Shown piece after piece: positions 23,088 through 33,135 of a DNA stretch of 64,000 bases (its first letter is position 1; the number at the start of each line of letters is the position of its first letter). A program made the translations under genes and the position numbers. The notes below the pieces were generated by a model. That model saw nothing but the letters and a program-made list of their open reading frames with translations. It ran no database searches and had not been told where the DNA came from. The stretch covers positions 145,503,099-145,567,098 of the forward strand of contig OX336389.2 in assembly GCA_946902985.2 (NCBI GenBank). Direction: 5' to 3'. The stretch is from Meconema thalassinum. Taxonomy: Eukaryota; Arthropoda; Insecta; Orthoptera; Tettigoniidae.

Positions 23088-24911
23088 ATGAGGTTACGTA
23101 GTGGTCATCAACTGGAGAGTGATTATACGAGCAGTATGTCGAGTGAAGGTAGTACCGAGGTAGCGGAGGTAAATCCCGATACTGAAACAGGGAGTGTAGG
23201 CGGCCAACCAGAATTAAAAACTTTACTTCTCGAGTTCATGTTTCAGAACAAAGTTAGTAGTGATGCTTTAAATGCTAAACTGGAACAAAACAACACTAAA
23301 CTTGAACAAAACAGTAGGGAAAGTAAAGAAAGTACAGATGCCTTAAACGCCAAATTAGAACAAAATAGTAGGGAAAATAAAGAGAGTAATAGGGAATTGA
23401 GCGATAGTTTAAATGCTAAACTTGAACAAAACAGTAAGGAAATTAGTGATACATTCGAACTGATTAGAGGTGAGATCAGAGGGGTGATGGAAGTGAAGGC
23501 TAAAGAGATTATTGCAGATGTAGACAGAAAATTAGGAAAAGTACAGGAGGAGTTAGAAAGTAGAATCAGCACACAGGCTGAAAATTTAAAGGAATTAGTT
23601 AAATTAGAAACACTGCAGGTTAAAAAGAAATTTTTTTTTGGGGGGGGGGGAATTGACAAGATTCAGGTATCAACCAAAGAGGTTAAGGAACAGCTGGGGG
23701 GTAGAATTGAGAAAGTCCACTCGCAAATACTTGCAGAAGTAAATGATTTAAGAGAGAGTAATAGAGAGAGCATTAGCAAGATTGAGGAGAAACAAGCAGA
23801 GCTATATGATAAAGTAGAAGAATCAGAAGGAAACATTAAATTAACAGTAAACAGTATTGAGAGGAAGGCTGAGGAGAAAATCGCAGAATTAGAATTAAAA
23901 TTAAAAGCTAGGATCAGGCAAGAAAATAGTCAGAATAAGCCAGTTTGTGTGAATAGCACACACAGGGAGGTAGAACTGGGTAAGTTTAGCAATCGACAGG
24001 GGTGCCCAATGGAGTTCATGAATACTATAGAAAATAAATTCGGGGAGAGGTTGGAAAATGGTAGTATTGAGTGGTGCCAGGTAGTTGAAATTTTAGAACA
24101 AGTGTTTGTGGGGGAAACGAGGAATTGGTTTGCTGTCTACAGAGACAAGTTCACTGATATTAATGATTTTAAAATGAAATTCTGTGAAAAGTTCTGGAAT
24201 GAGGTTATTCAGTCGCAGCATCGTGAGGGAGTAGTGTGTGGTAAATATAACCCTAAAGGAAGCTCCACCATGACCGAATTATTTTTAGGGCAGGTATTAG
24301 TGTGTAAATATCTGGATGGCTTGAAGGAGGAAAGTGATGTGGTAAGGTTGCTACTTAGGCACTTTCCCTATAGGATCAAGGAGGCTGCTTGTATCCAGAA
24401 TGTAAAGACAATATCAGAAGTAGAAAATTTGTTAAGCACATTTGATGCACTAGGGAGAGGGGGTTATGAGGACAATTTCAATAGGAACCAGGGTAATAAT
24501 AATAATAGGCCTAATGAAGCCAGGCATCAGGAAGTTCAAGGGAACGGTGGCGAAGGGGCCAACGCTCAAAATAGAAATAATAATAATAATAATCAGCTAA
24601 ATCAGATCAGAGGAAATGGCTATGGTAATCAGTATCAAGGGAGGAACAATGATTTCAGGGGAAATCAAGGGAGAAATAATGAGTTCAGGGGAAATGAAGG
24701 GAGAAATAATGAATTCAGGGGAAATCAAGGGAGAAATTATAAGGACAATAATTACAACCAGAATAGGGGTCAAGGAAGAGGACAGCCTAGTGGTAGTAAT
24801 ATACAGCCAAACAATGACAACACAGCCCAGAACAACCAGACCAGTGCAGTAGTTAGTAGTACTACAGCCAGCTGCAGCGGTTCTTTAAACGCGAACCAGG
24901 CTGCGAAGTAA
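23088..24911 (+). CDS. gag: Gag of element 2
   Basis: Open frame of 607 codons from the ATG at 23088 (MRLRSGHQLESD); the frame is open further upstream but without an ATG. N-terminal part: a long Glu/Lys/Asn-rich coiled coil with repeats of the word LNAKLEQNS at about 23260-23445. A T9-G11 run at 23631-23650 encodes FFFGGGG inside the coil. Capsid-like part (about 23985-24460): MEFMNTIENKF, ETRNWFAVYRDKF, FKMKFCEKFWNE and SEVENLLSTFDALG, a divergent retrotransposon Gag fold pattern. Tail: Asn/Arg/Gly-rich with the decapeptide-like repeat GNQGRNNEFR, and no CCHC knuckle. Ends at a TAA at 24909-24911. This is the only gag here without visible stops. Confidence 0.85.
   Translation: MRLRSGHQLESDYTSSMSSEGSTEVAEVNPDTETGSVGGQPELKTLLLEFMFQNKVSSDALNAKLEQNNTKLEQNSRESKESTDALNAKLEQNSRENKESNRELSDSLNAKLEQNSKEISDTFELIRGEIRGVMEVKAKEIIADVDRKLGKVQEELESRISTQAENLKELVKLETLQVKKKFFFGGGGIDKIQVSTKEVKEQLGGRIEKVHSQILAEVNDLRESNRESISKIEEKQAELYDKVEESEGNIKLTVNSIERKAEEKIAELELKLKARIRQENSQNKPVCVNSTHREVELGKFSNRQGCPMEFMNTIENKFGERLENGSIEWCQVVEILEQVFVGETRNWFAVYRDKFTDINDFKMKFCEKFWNEVIQSQHREGVVCGKYNPKGSSTMTELFLGQVLVCKYLDGLKEESDVVRLLLRHFPYRIKEAACIQNVKTISEVENLLSTFDALGRGGYEDNFNRNQGNNNNRPNEARHQEVQGNGGEGANAQNRNNNNNNQLNQIRGNGYGNQYQGRNNDFRGNQGRNNEFRGNEGRNNEFRGNQGRNYKDNNYNQNRGQGRGQPSGSNIQPNNDNTAQNNQTSAVVSSTTASCSGSLNANQAAK
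24884..24890 (+). promoter_or_regulatory. Consensus -1 ribosomal frameshift heptamer (T TTA AAC)
   Basis: TTTAAAC lies in the gag phase as TCT TTA AAC, i.e. the X XXY YYZ register required for tandem slippage, 18 bases before the gag stop. A shift of -1 leads into the pol frame, which is open from here through protease. Downstream, CAGGCTGC can pair with GTAGC and GCCCTG around 24940-24955, a possible stimulating stem. Heptamer and phase are seen; activity is inferred. Confidence 0.75.
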
Positions 24912-26356
24912 GGTCAGAATCTCAGTCTGTAGCATGCCCTGTCCATACAATTATACAGGAACCCTATGACGTAAATGTAAAAAATGAATTATTACATGAA
25001 CTAAATGATGAAGGTATTATTCAGGAAGTGGTTAGTAAGAGCCCCATAGTTAAATTTAACGTGTCCGAGGCGTACACAGATGTTTTAATTGATAGTGGTT
25101 GTATGAAGAGTTGCATAAGTAGTGCATTTTATGATAAAATGAAAGGAACTGGAGTAAATTTTGAGGAGATGCCAATTAAAAGCACTTTTGTTATCACAGC
25201 TGTTGGGAAGAGGTCTAAAGTAATTTCTAAGCAAGTTTTAGTAGACATTAAAATTAATAATCATGTAGAGAAGCAGATTTGCCTTGTAATTCCAAATTTA
25301 GTATTCAGTGTTATCTTGGTTTCAGAGTGGCTAAGTAGGGTGTCTGGTAACTTATGTTATGATGTAGGGAGTTTGAAATTCAAATGGGGAGATTCTGAAT
25401 TAGAAATAGCGTTCAATGACCATATTCAGAGAAGTAGTGTTGCAGGTGTGATTTGTACTTTAAATGAGATATCGCCAGCCGTAGAGCGGGGTTCTCCATG
25501 TTTTGTGGGCAATGTGATTACGAACGGAGGTCTAGAGGACTCGTTACGTGATGCTGCATTTCAGGTAAATATAGAGGTGGAACAATGTGTTCGGCTCTAT
25601 GATGTGTTATTGTGTAATAGGAGAGTTTTTGAAGATCGCATTGGTATGGCCAATTGCTATACACATTCATTGAACGTTATTGATAGGTCAGTATTCACAG
25701 GACATAGATATCCTGTACCTTTCGCTTATCAGAGTGCAGTTGAGGCACAAATTAACCAGATGCTTGAAGATGGGATTATTGAGCACTCTAACAGTCCGTA
25801 TGTTAATTCTTTGATCACGGTACCCAAGGCCGACGGCACAGTTCGTATTTGTTTAGACGCTCGTTTGGTTAACAGTAGAATTAGTTCAGATCAGCTGAAA
25901 TCTATGTCAATAGAGGAATTAATGCAAACATTTGAGGGGAAGAAGTATTTCACTTGAGTAGATTTGAGTTCCAGTTTTTGGCAAGTGCCACTTATGTACG
26001 AGGATAGACCATTTACAGCTTTTAGTCATAAATATAACCTTTATCAGTTTTGCAGGGTACCTTATGGGTTAAAGAGTAGTTCAGCAACTTTAATTAGGGC
26101 TTTAAACATCGCATTAGGGGATGACACAGGAGAGTTTGTAACCATTTACATAGATGATATGGTAATTAGTTCACGCAGTTTTGAGGAGCATCTAAGCCAT
26201 TTAGGTATAGTTTTTCAGAAGTTAGATCAGGCAGGGTTCACTTTGAAGCTGTCTAAGTCGTCATTCTGTCAGTCAGAAGTGACATTTTTAGGTCATAGAG
26301 TGTCGAGTAGGGGTGTGACACCAGATGAAAGTAGGGTTAGCATGTGTGGACAGTAG
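24890..26356 (+). pseudogene. pol: Element 2 pol: protease and partial reverse transcriptase
   Basis: Frame -1 relative to gag and overlapping its end. Aspartic protease with DSG at 25091-25099 (VLIDSGCMKSCIS). RT starts near 25700 with HRYPVPFAYQS, MLEDGIIEHSNSPY, VRICLDARLVN and GKKYFT, then an in-frame TGA at 25955-25957. The frame continues unchanged with VDLSSSFWQVPL, RVPYGLKSS and catalytic YIDD at 26147-26158, then FLGHRVSSRGVTPDESRV. After about 26335 the RT thumb, RNase H and integrase core are missing. Gypsy-group type. It would cut Gag-Pol and copy genomic RNA; this copy is dead. Confidence 0.85.
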
Positions 26357-26611
26357 CAACAGGGCATCGTTACAGACACTGAGAAATATGCTAGTGGAGC
26401 AACGTGATGACGTTAAGTTAAGGGAGCCACTGGCTAGGTTGGAAATAGGTGAAGAAGAGTATGTGAAAGTAGGACGGTTCACGTACAAGACGCAGTAACA
26501 TTTATAGTTTCCAAACGTATTGGCAAAACAGCATATGTGCTGGAGGATAGTAAGGGAAACAGGTTATACGGGGCGTATAATATACATAGTCTACGAAAGT
26601 ATGTGTCATAA
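26341..26611 (+). pseudogene. Element 2 integrase C-terminal end
   Basis: Directly after the RT break, a different frame reads NMLVEQRDDVKLREPLARLE and YVKVGRFTYKTQ, which resembles the linker and start of the integrase C-terminal beta domain (compare VGDLVYVKT in relatives). It stops at about 26498. A second phase at 26504-26611 gives SKRIGKTAYVLED, GAYNIHSLRKYVS and TAA, the typical end of Gypsy-type integrases. So the deletion joined RT to the integrase tail, followed by at least one frameshift. Confidence 0.65.
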
Positions 26612-27683
26612 AGTAAGTGTGTTTAGCTGGCGAGCCAGCCTATCAAATGAGTAAGTGTGGTATTTGGTGCGTGGGAGGATATGGTCTTCCAGGCAGGCGT
26701 ATCAGAAGTCACACAGGGGGGTAGTATGTAAGTAATTGAGAGTTATTAAGGTACAGGGAAATATGACGGGATTGTCGGATGCTCTTGGGCACTAAAATGT
26801 CTCGATACGCCAAGGCCAGAATTTAGTAGCGCTGGTGAATTCCCATTTGTCTCCAAGAGATGGGTGAGCGCTTGGACAGGGTATTTTTGCTTAAGGCGTC
26901 CACGAGACAAAAGATGGGCCATCAGAAGGCGAGACAGTCCTTCATGAAACGCATACATAACAGCACACGTGATTTCTGTTTAGGCCTCGCCATGTAAGAT
27001 TTGTAAGTGTGTAATTTAATGTAATTTGTACAATGGTATTATTTGTGTGAGGAGAACTGGTGTGTGTTGAGAATATGGTCTACGCGAACTTAAGAAGACA
27101 GGGCGATTACGGCACATAAATATTTGGTGTTATATGTAATGCGCATTTACTGTTTTTTTTTTCAGAAGTCAATATTAATTTCGTCTGTCATAAAGAGAGA
27201 TTAAGTATTATGGTCACGATGCGCTGCCACAATAGTGTGATCGTGTGCTCAGTGATAAGTGAGATTAAATTTCACCATAAGGAAGGAACCTCCAGTGAAA
27301 TTAGGAAGTTCTATGGTGATATACATATATCAGAACAACCTTGATGAGTGTGATGTGACATCTTATATACATAGTGCTCACACATTATTTATGTCAATTT
27401 TTCCAACATAGAGAAATTTGAGAGGCGGAAATATCCGTTGAACATTGTTCTATATGAAAAACATTGGACTGGTTGCAAAGTGCAATCTATAGTGACAACA
27501 AACTTTGACGCAAAGTGCGTAAAGAAAAATTATGAGTGTATATATATATATATATATATATATGTAATTTAGGGTGATTTCATTTATGTAATATGTATTT
27601 TGGATGGGGTTTATTAACGTGTCTGGGATAATCGGATAATGGACCGTCGTCACGGTAAATCATCCGATGATCCGAGGCGAATA
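26612..27683 (+). other. Non-coding 3' interior of element 2
   Basis: No supported gene and no envelope-like frame. It contains a TA microsatellite at 27539-27563. Just before the right LTR the sequence is GATCCGAGGCGAATA, only a weak polypurine tract. Confidence 0.6.
27539..27563. repeat. (TA)n microsatellite
   Basis: About 12 TA dinucleotides within the 3' interior of element 2. Confidence 0.9.
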
Positions 27684-27814
27684 TGTAACGTGTTTTTCGA
27701 GGTGATTTTACGCCACTGGCATAAGTCAGTAGGAATCCATTCTATATTTATTTACGCGGCAAATTGTTCAGCCAAGAAAATTTTTCATGTTAATTTATTA
27801 TTATTATTATTAAC

Positions 27815-27848
<34 letters not shown>

Positions 27849-29059
27849 GGTATTTTTTGGAGCATTTGTATAAAATTATAAACATACTGATAGGTTTTCT
27901 ATGTCATAGAAAACACTATCAAGCAAATTATTACGAACAACATTATCATAGAAAATTATATGATTACGGAATTTTACGGAGTTTTGTCAGTTAGGGTATT
28001 ATGAGACAGATGACTCACTGGGAATTCAGATACAGGCTTATTCTTGTCAAGAAGTATGTCGCAAGCCTGTGTTGCAGCGTCAAGAAAAGGCGAAATAGTC
28101 TGGAACGGCAATCGACATCATCCGCGCGCCGTGTGTATTGAGCCGGAGGAGGGAAGTATAGCGGGGTGGCACAGCCAATCAGTGGAGACCACGTAAGGTG
28201 GAAGACGGCACCGAAGTGGGGAGCCGACGAGTAGATATATCGTTTGCGTGCCGTGGAGCAAATGGACTTTCTGTGTAAGACATGACCAGTATGGTTGCAG
28301 GTGTGAGTGACTCCGATGTTCCGTGGAGTAGAGGACTATCTTTGTAAAACTTAACCAGTGTGGTTGTACGAGTGTTTGGCTCCAATGTTCGGACCATAAA
28401 ATCATCAAATCTACCAGTATATCATCAAATAACGAAGAAGATGACGACGTCCAGGAGACAGTGGGAAGCTCTCTTCATCATCCGGTACGAGGGAAATGCT
28501 TCGGCAATTTCCAGTGGTAAGCGCAAATGACGCAGAACTACGCAATCTCCCGTTTCTCTTTGTTTTATATTCAGTATTCAGTAACTTCATAGCTTGGGAA
28601 TAAGAATAAAATCAGTAATTTTTCCGAATCCGTTTTCACGTAATTTTCTAGCGGTAATATTCAAATCGCAAAGCTCCAATTTAAATTTTAAACTTATTAT
28701 TATTATTAATTTTGCAAAACTTATTTTATATAATAAATTCATTTCTTTTAACCATGCAATCTTTGCTTTCAGTAGGTAGCATTAGATATAGACCAATTCC
28801 TTCTCCTGATACAATTGTTTGTTGGGTTAATGATCAAATCATACCACGATCTGAGTGAATAGATTCTTGAAGGTGTTTTACCAGAGCTAGGTGTTGTTAA
28901 ATACAAATTTAGATTTCAACATTGCGTTGAGGTCTTGGCGCCCATTAAAACAACATATCTTAGGAAGAGTAAATATTTCAAAGTGCAGTAAGGGCCAGTC
29001 AAACTGGAGAAAATGTTACATTTGTACGCTCAACTTGGAGCAAAGGAGATAATGTTACA
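27684..29059 (+). repeat. Right LTR of element 2
   Basis: 1376 bp, starts TGTAACGTG and ends GTTACA. It aligns with 21558-22949 with scattered substitutions and one deletion of about 20 bases near 29005. It includes an ATT microsatellite at about 27797-27846. Confidence 0.9.
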
Positions 29060-31855
29060 AAGATGCTAGGGTAGCCCAGCAAACACAGAAGAATTTGCCA
29101 GAAGGATGTCGTTCGAGCCCAGGCGAATGTTGGTGAATTCCAGATAGGGACGTTTCTTACCTCTGAGGTCGCAGATCCGAGGTTCGAATGCAGATCCATC
29201 TCAGTGTCTTGTACTGAGGAAACATCTAAAGTATTGTGGGAATACTTACATAGATCTTCAAGTTTTCGTCCAAATAAGGTATTAGTGTATCTCAATTGTT
29301 ATATAGAGCATGATTAGTAATATTCTGAGCCAGCGATCTTATTCCATACTTCTATATTTTCACATTTCATGTATTTCAGTGCTTTTTGTATTTTACACTT
29401 CAGATGTGTGTTGAGATTTTTATATTTCAAGATTATTTAGGAGATGATTGCATTTCATCTACTTTCAATTTTATTCTACGAATCAGTTGTGGAACTGACA
29501 TTAAAATTTTTGTTTGAGGAATCATATTGCGTCATAGGAGACTAGTCGTTTCGACTCTCGAATTTTAATAATTTCATTTAAACCAAGCATTCTGACATTG
29601 TGCCATAGCTTCAAATTAAATTCTTATTAAATTTAATTTGAGCACTTTAATGTAACAATATATAACTTCAAGAACAGAAGAAACATCGAATGATCTTGTT
29701 ATATCATTATTGTATATAAACTATCGACGATCTAAGAAATACTAGTCGTTTGATATGACCGAAGTCTTTATCCCTATGAACGTTCTTTGTGTAGAGTGGA
29801 AAAACATTACAACATTGACAAACCTTTCTTATTATTTGTAAAGCTATGAGCATTGTTCATTTAATATGTTAGAGGAATTACCTTTTGATAGAAGATTATT
29901 CAAATCTTTGGCTAGGAATTCAAAGCTAGTTTATCCCGGTCAAGATTGAATTCTATCTGACACTATAAATAACATGTGTGTTACTTTATCCTATTTGTGT
30001 AACATCACGTCATTTTGTCGACATGATATTACAACGATTAACAATTTATAGCTTGACAAGTGAGATGAGACAGGAGTATTATTTTTATTACATTTATTTG
30101 CGACAGCCGAGTTAACAGTTAATTATCTTGTTGTGGAGTAAACTTTAGGAGGTTAATTACGACTGTCTAATATCGTTCATTACAATTGGAAGTTTCGTTT
30201 GAAGAACTTACGCATGTATAATTGTAGTCCAGTAGTCATGTGCAATGATACTGAGGGTCATGCCATTATTTGAGAGAAGTTCCTACATAAGATATGTTAA
30301 TAACAATTAATCCTTTTTGGTTATTGTTTAACATAGTAGATGATAATTGTTTATGCCATATATACTGTTATATGAAGATTTGTAGAGCTATGAAGAGTGC
30401 TCATGCGAGGGAATTCCGCATTTTAAGGAAGTCAAAGTATTGTTGTTCTTTGATAAAAAAAGGCATTGTATAAAGAGCCGTTGTATACAAGTAGTCCAGT
30501 TCTTGTGAATTTACGATTTAGCTGTGTTAACAGGAGGGTTTCAGCGGAAATGCAATTTGAGAATGATTGTCTACTCATGTCTATAATACGATTATTAAAT
30601 TATATTAAACCTGAAGTTATGTAATTACGTACAGTTTACCTTAATTAGTCGACTGTATTATACCGACAGTGTAATGAAACCTATATAAGACGATGTGTAT
30701 GCAGTATATCAAAACTTCAGAACGTTAGAGAAGGATGGTTATGTGAAAAACCAGTGTATATATTTAGTTAAGAATTATATTGTAACCGAGAAGTTAGAAT
30801 CTCAAAAGTGTCGCGTTAGCAACACTAGATAATGGATATTATTATAAACATATTACATGTAAATATTTTTTGTGGAAATGATTTAATTATTTAAATAATT
30901 TAGTAGGATTTATTAATCAATTGTTTTGGAATAGCGTGTGTTTTATGAGCGGATGTTTTTGGTGTGTATGATTGTTCACTGTTAAGAGTATATGTGGAAC
31001 CGAATTGGTCTAGAACAATTGCGGGGTGCGAATGAAAGAGTGTATAAAATTTTTAGAATGATTGTTTAAGAAACAGAGTAGTTATGTGAACTTTTGCAAG
31101 ATCTAAATATTAATTTTTACGTGTTTTTATAAATGCACACACAAGCAGTCTCTCTGTGGGCTAGCGAGAATGATTCACCGTTACATTGGAGAGTGATGTC
31201 ATAAAATGAACACCGCCTTGTGTTTATTGTATAAACCAGTTTCGAGTTCGGCGTGGAGTCGGTATTTATTTGATGAAACAAAGTTACTGCACGTGCGTTC
31301 TACAACGCAGGCTTGTGAATGAAACCATGTGTCTGGATTGCCATTAAGAGACTTCATTAAACGTTTTTATTTTTACGCAGTGTAGGCCTAGAACAAGCCC
31401 AGATTTATGCTCATAATTTTTAATACAGCATTGTAATAAGATGTAGAGTTGAAAGGAGGTGTGAATGTTTGCGTGTTTTTAATTTTAATTTCTATTGTTA
31501 ATTTCGTTTATTGTTATTTTGTTTATAGTAGATTAGTTTACCCTATTGTTAATACATTTTATTCTGATTGTTTTCAATTGTTGTTGGAGTGTGATTCATT
31601 TTAAATATAAGGAGAAGAATATTGTGGATGTAGTGTAGGCGAAGCTGAATTCCCAGTCCCCGAGAGGTATGTAAAGGTGAGTGCTCCGTGTAGTTGGTTG
31701 TTGATCCACAATATTCTGGTAACTGCTGTCTCTAAATCCCTAAAGGCCAAGTTGGAAGCGATTTGTAATGTAGTATATGACGGTGCTGTTAGAAATAGGC
31801 AATCCAGCGGGGGCAAGGTTATTCCAACAGGATCCTTTCCGGATTATCGGGTACA
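29060..31855 (+). repeat. Right LTR of element 1, second part
   Basis: Begins with the 4-bp duplicated AAGA and continues the element 1 LTR in register with the left copy (from about 14009). It ends GGATTATCGGGTACA. It has about 25 extra bases near 29102-29126 compared with the left LTR, and the splice-donor-like site reads AGGTATGT instead of AGGTAAGT. Confidence 0.85.
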
Positions 31856-32107
31856 GTAGAAAGCACCCCTTTTCCATATCCCATTTGCCCCGAGAGCCGT
31901 AAGTTCTTCACTCTCCACAGTAGATTGAATTGTTCGCCTAGTAGAATAGTCCATAACACAATCGATTGACTACTGTATCCTTATGTAGTACTTGTCGGTA
32001 GGATTTACAGGTTTTTCTAGCCGGGTACCTTGAAGATTCTACGATCCAGCCGATCTTCGGATTCGACAAGTGCATCTTCATGATTAATACGGGTACAGTA
32101 CCTACCG

Positions 32108-32361
32108 TAAGGCCACGGCTGCCTCATTCTCTCTCCCTTGTATATCCTTCTTATTCTTCCTATCCCTTTCCATTCCTCATGAAGCCCCCTGTTCCCTTTT
32201 AAGGTGAGGCCACTCGGGCGAGGTGCTAGTCCCGCCTTCCCAGTTGTATTTTCCGACCCGATGTCAAGCTCCAGAACACTGCCCTAAGGGCGGTAAAAGT
32301 GGGATCCCTCGCTGAGTCCGAGCGAAAAGCCTGCCAGGAGGGTAAACCAACAACGAAAAAA
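32108..32361 (+). mobile_element. SINE 3' half (family 2)
   Basis: Contains TAAGGCCACGGCTGCC, AAGGTGAGGCCACTCGGGCG, AGAACACTGCCCTAAGGGCG, GTGGGATCCCTCGCTGAG and GGAGGGTAAACCAACAA, ending in an A-run. I recognise this string of words as the 3' part of a tRNA-derived SINE common in some orthopteran sequences. The tRNA-like head is missing. No search was run. Confidence 0.6.
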
Positions 32362-33016
32362 CTTCCGTGTTACTGGTATAAATCCAGTAGACAGCTGGCG
32401 AGGAGATATTCACCAAGGCAAAGCCTGTAAAGGCAGCGTCATCTTATTTTAAGCACTAAAATTAATTAATTTATTCTTTGAAGAATAATTCATGTCGGAG
32501 GCAGTGTTGCCAACATAGATATTTCTTTCCGCCACTGCCGAAAACCTACACTGCAATAACTTAACAGAAAGTCAATTATAGATGGTGTAGTCTGGTGCTA
32601 ATTATATGCAATAATATACGGCATAGAATATGCAGCCTGCTTTAAGTTAAACTGTAGGTTTCTGCGTCTGGATATTTATTTCAAGAAGTTACAGTGCATT
32701 TGCGGATTTATCAGCCAATTTATTCTAATGGATCTCTTTGATGGAAATCTAGTGCGTTTGGGATTTCAGCCTGATATGCTTCGATATAGCAGTAGACTTT
32801 TGTGTGGAGGTTATTTTACACACCATTTCACGCCTAAACGTTATGTTAGGGAACTTTGAAATAATATTTAGATTTGTTTAAATTTAATGGTTTATAATTA
32901 AATTAATTTTGTTTATAATATTTTCTCGACTTTGTTAGGAGTTTCTCTTTTGAGTATTTTGATAGAAGAGGAATGTGGATAGCCACATTGCGTTTAAATA
33001 TTATTCCTCGGGAATA

Positions 33017-33135
33017 CCAGAGGAGTGCGTCAGGCCTCGGCAGCCGGCACAGTTCATATCCTCGCCGCTAGATGGGGGCTTCATTCATTCCATTTCTGAC
33101 CCGGTCGGAGACTGGAAGCAGGCTGTGAATTTTTT
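33017..33135 (+). mobile_element. SINE fragment (family 1, 3' half)
   Basis: Shares CCAGAGGAGTGCGTCAGGC, CCTCGCCGCTAGATGGGGGC and GACCCGGTCGGAGACTGGAA with the longer copies at 41154 and 53603. The tRNA-related head is absent. Confidence 0.8.

Larger units (their letters stand above)
21558..29059 (+). mobile_element. Element 2: LTR retrotransposon with deleted pol, nested in element 1 LTR
   Basis: A 7.5-kb insertion with LTRs starting TGTAACGTG and ending AATGTTACA (21558-22949 and 27684-29059), flanked by the 4-bp duplication AAGA. The interior encodes an open gag, a frameshift signal, protease, the N-terminal part of RT with YIDD, and then jumps to an integrase C-terminus. RNase H and the integrase core are missing. 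A non-coding stretch of about 1 kb separates pol from the right LTR. The LTR pair differs by a few percent by eye, so insertion is not very recent, but it must be younger than element 1. Confidence 0.9.
12727..31855 (+). mobile_element. Element 1: long-LTR, gag-only LTR retrotransposon (LARD-like), split by element 2
   Basis: Two LTRs that start TGCCCCCGTAAATTG and end GGATTATCGGGTACA bracket a 3480-bp interior. The left LTR is 12727-16785; the right one is 20266-21557 plus 29060-31855, interrupted by element 2. Without element 2 the element is about 11.6 kb. It has a TGGCGCCC primer-binding site after the left LTR, a decayed gag, a remnant of the integrase C-terminus and a purine tract before the right LTR. 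Protease, RT, RNase H and the integrase core are absent. Long LTRs with a reduced interior are the definition of large retrotransposon derivatives (LARDs), best known from plants. Flanks GTAC and GTAG suggest an imperfect 4-bp duplication. Confidence 0.85.

Noticed and set aside
26612..27683. Envelope gene of element 2
   Set aside because: No long frame, signal peptide or membrane segment in the space between pol and the right LTR.
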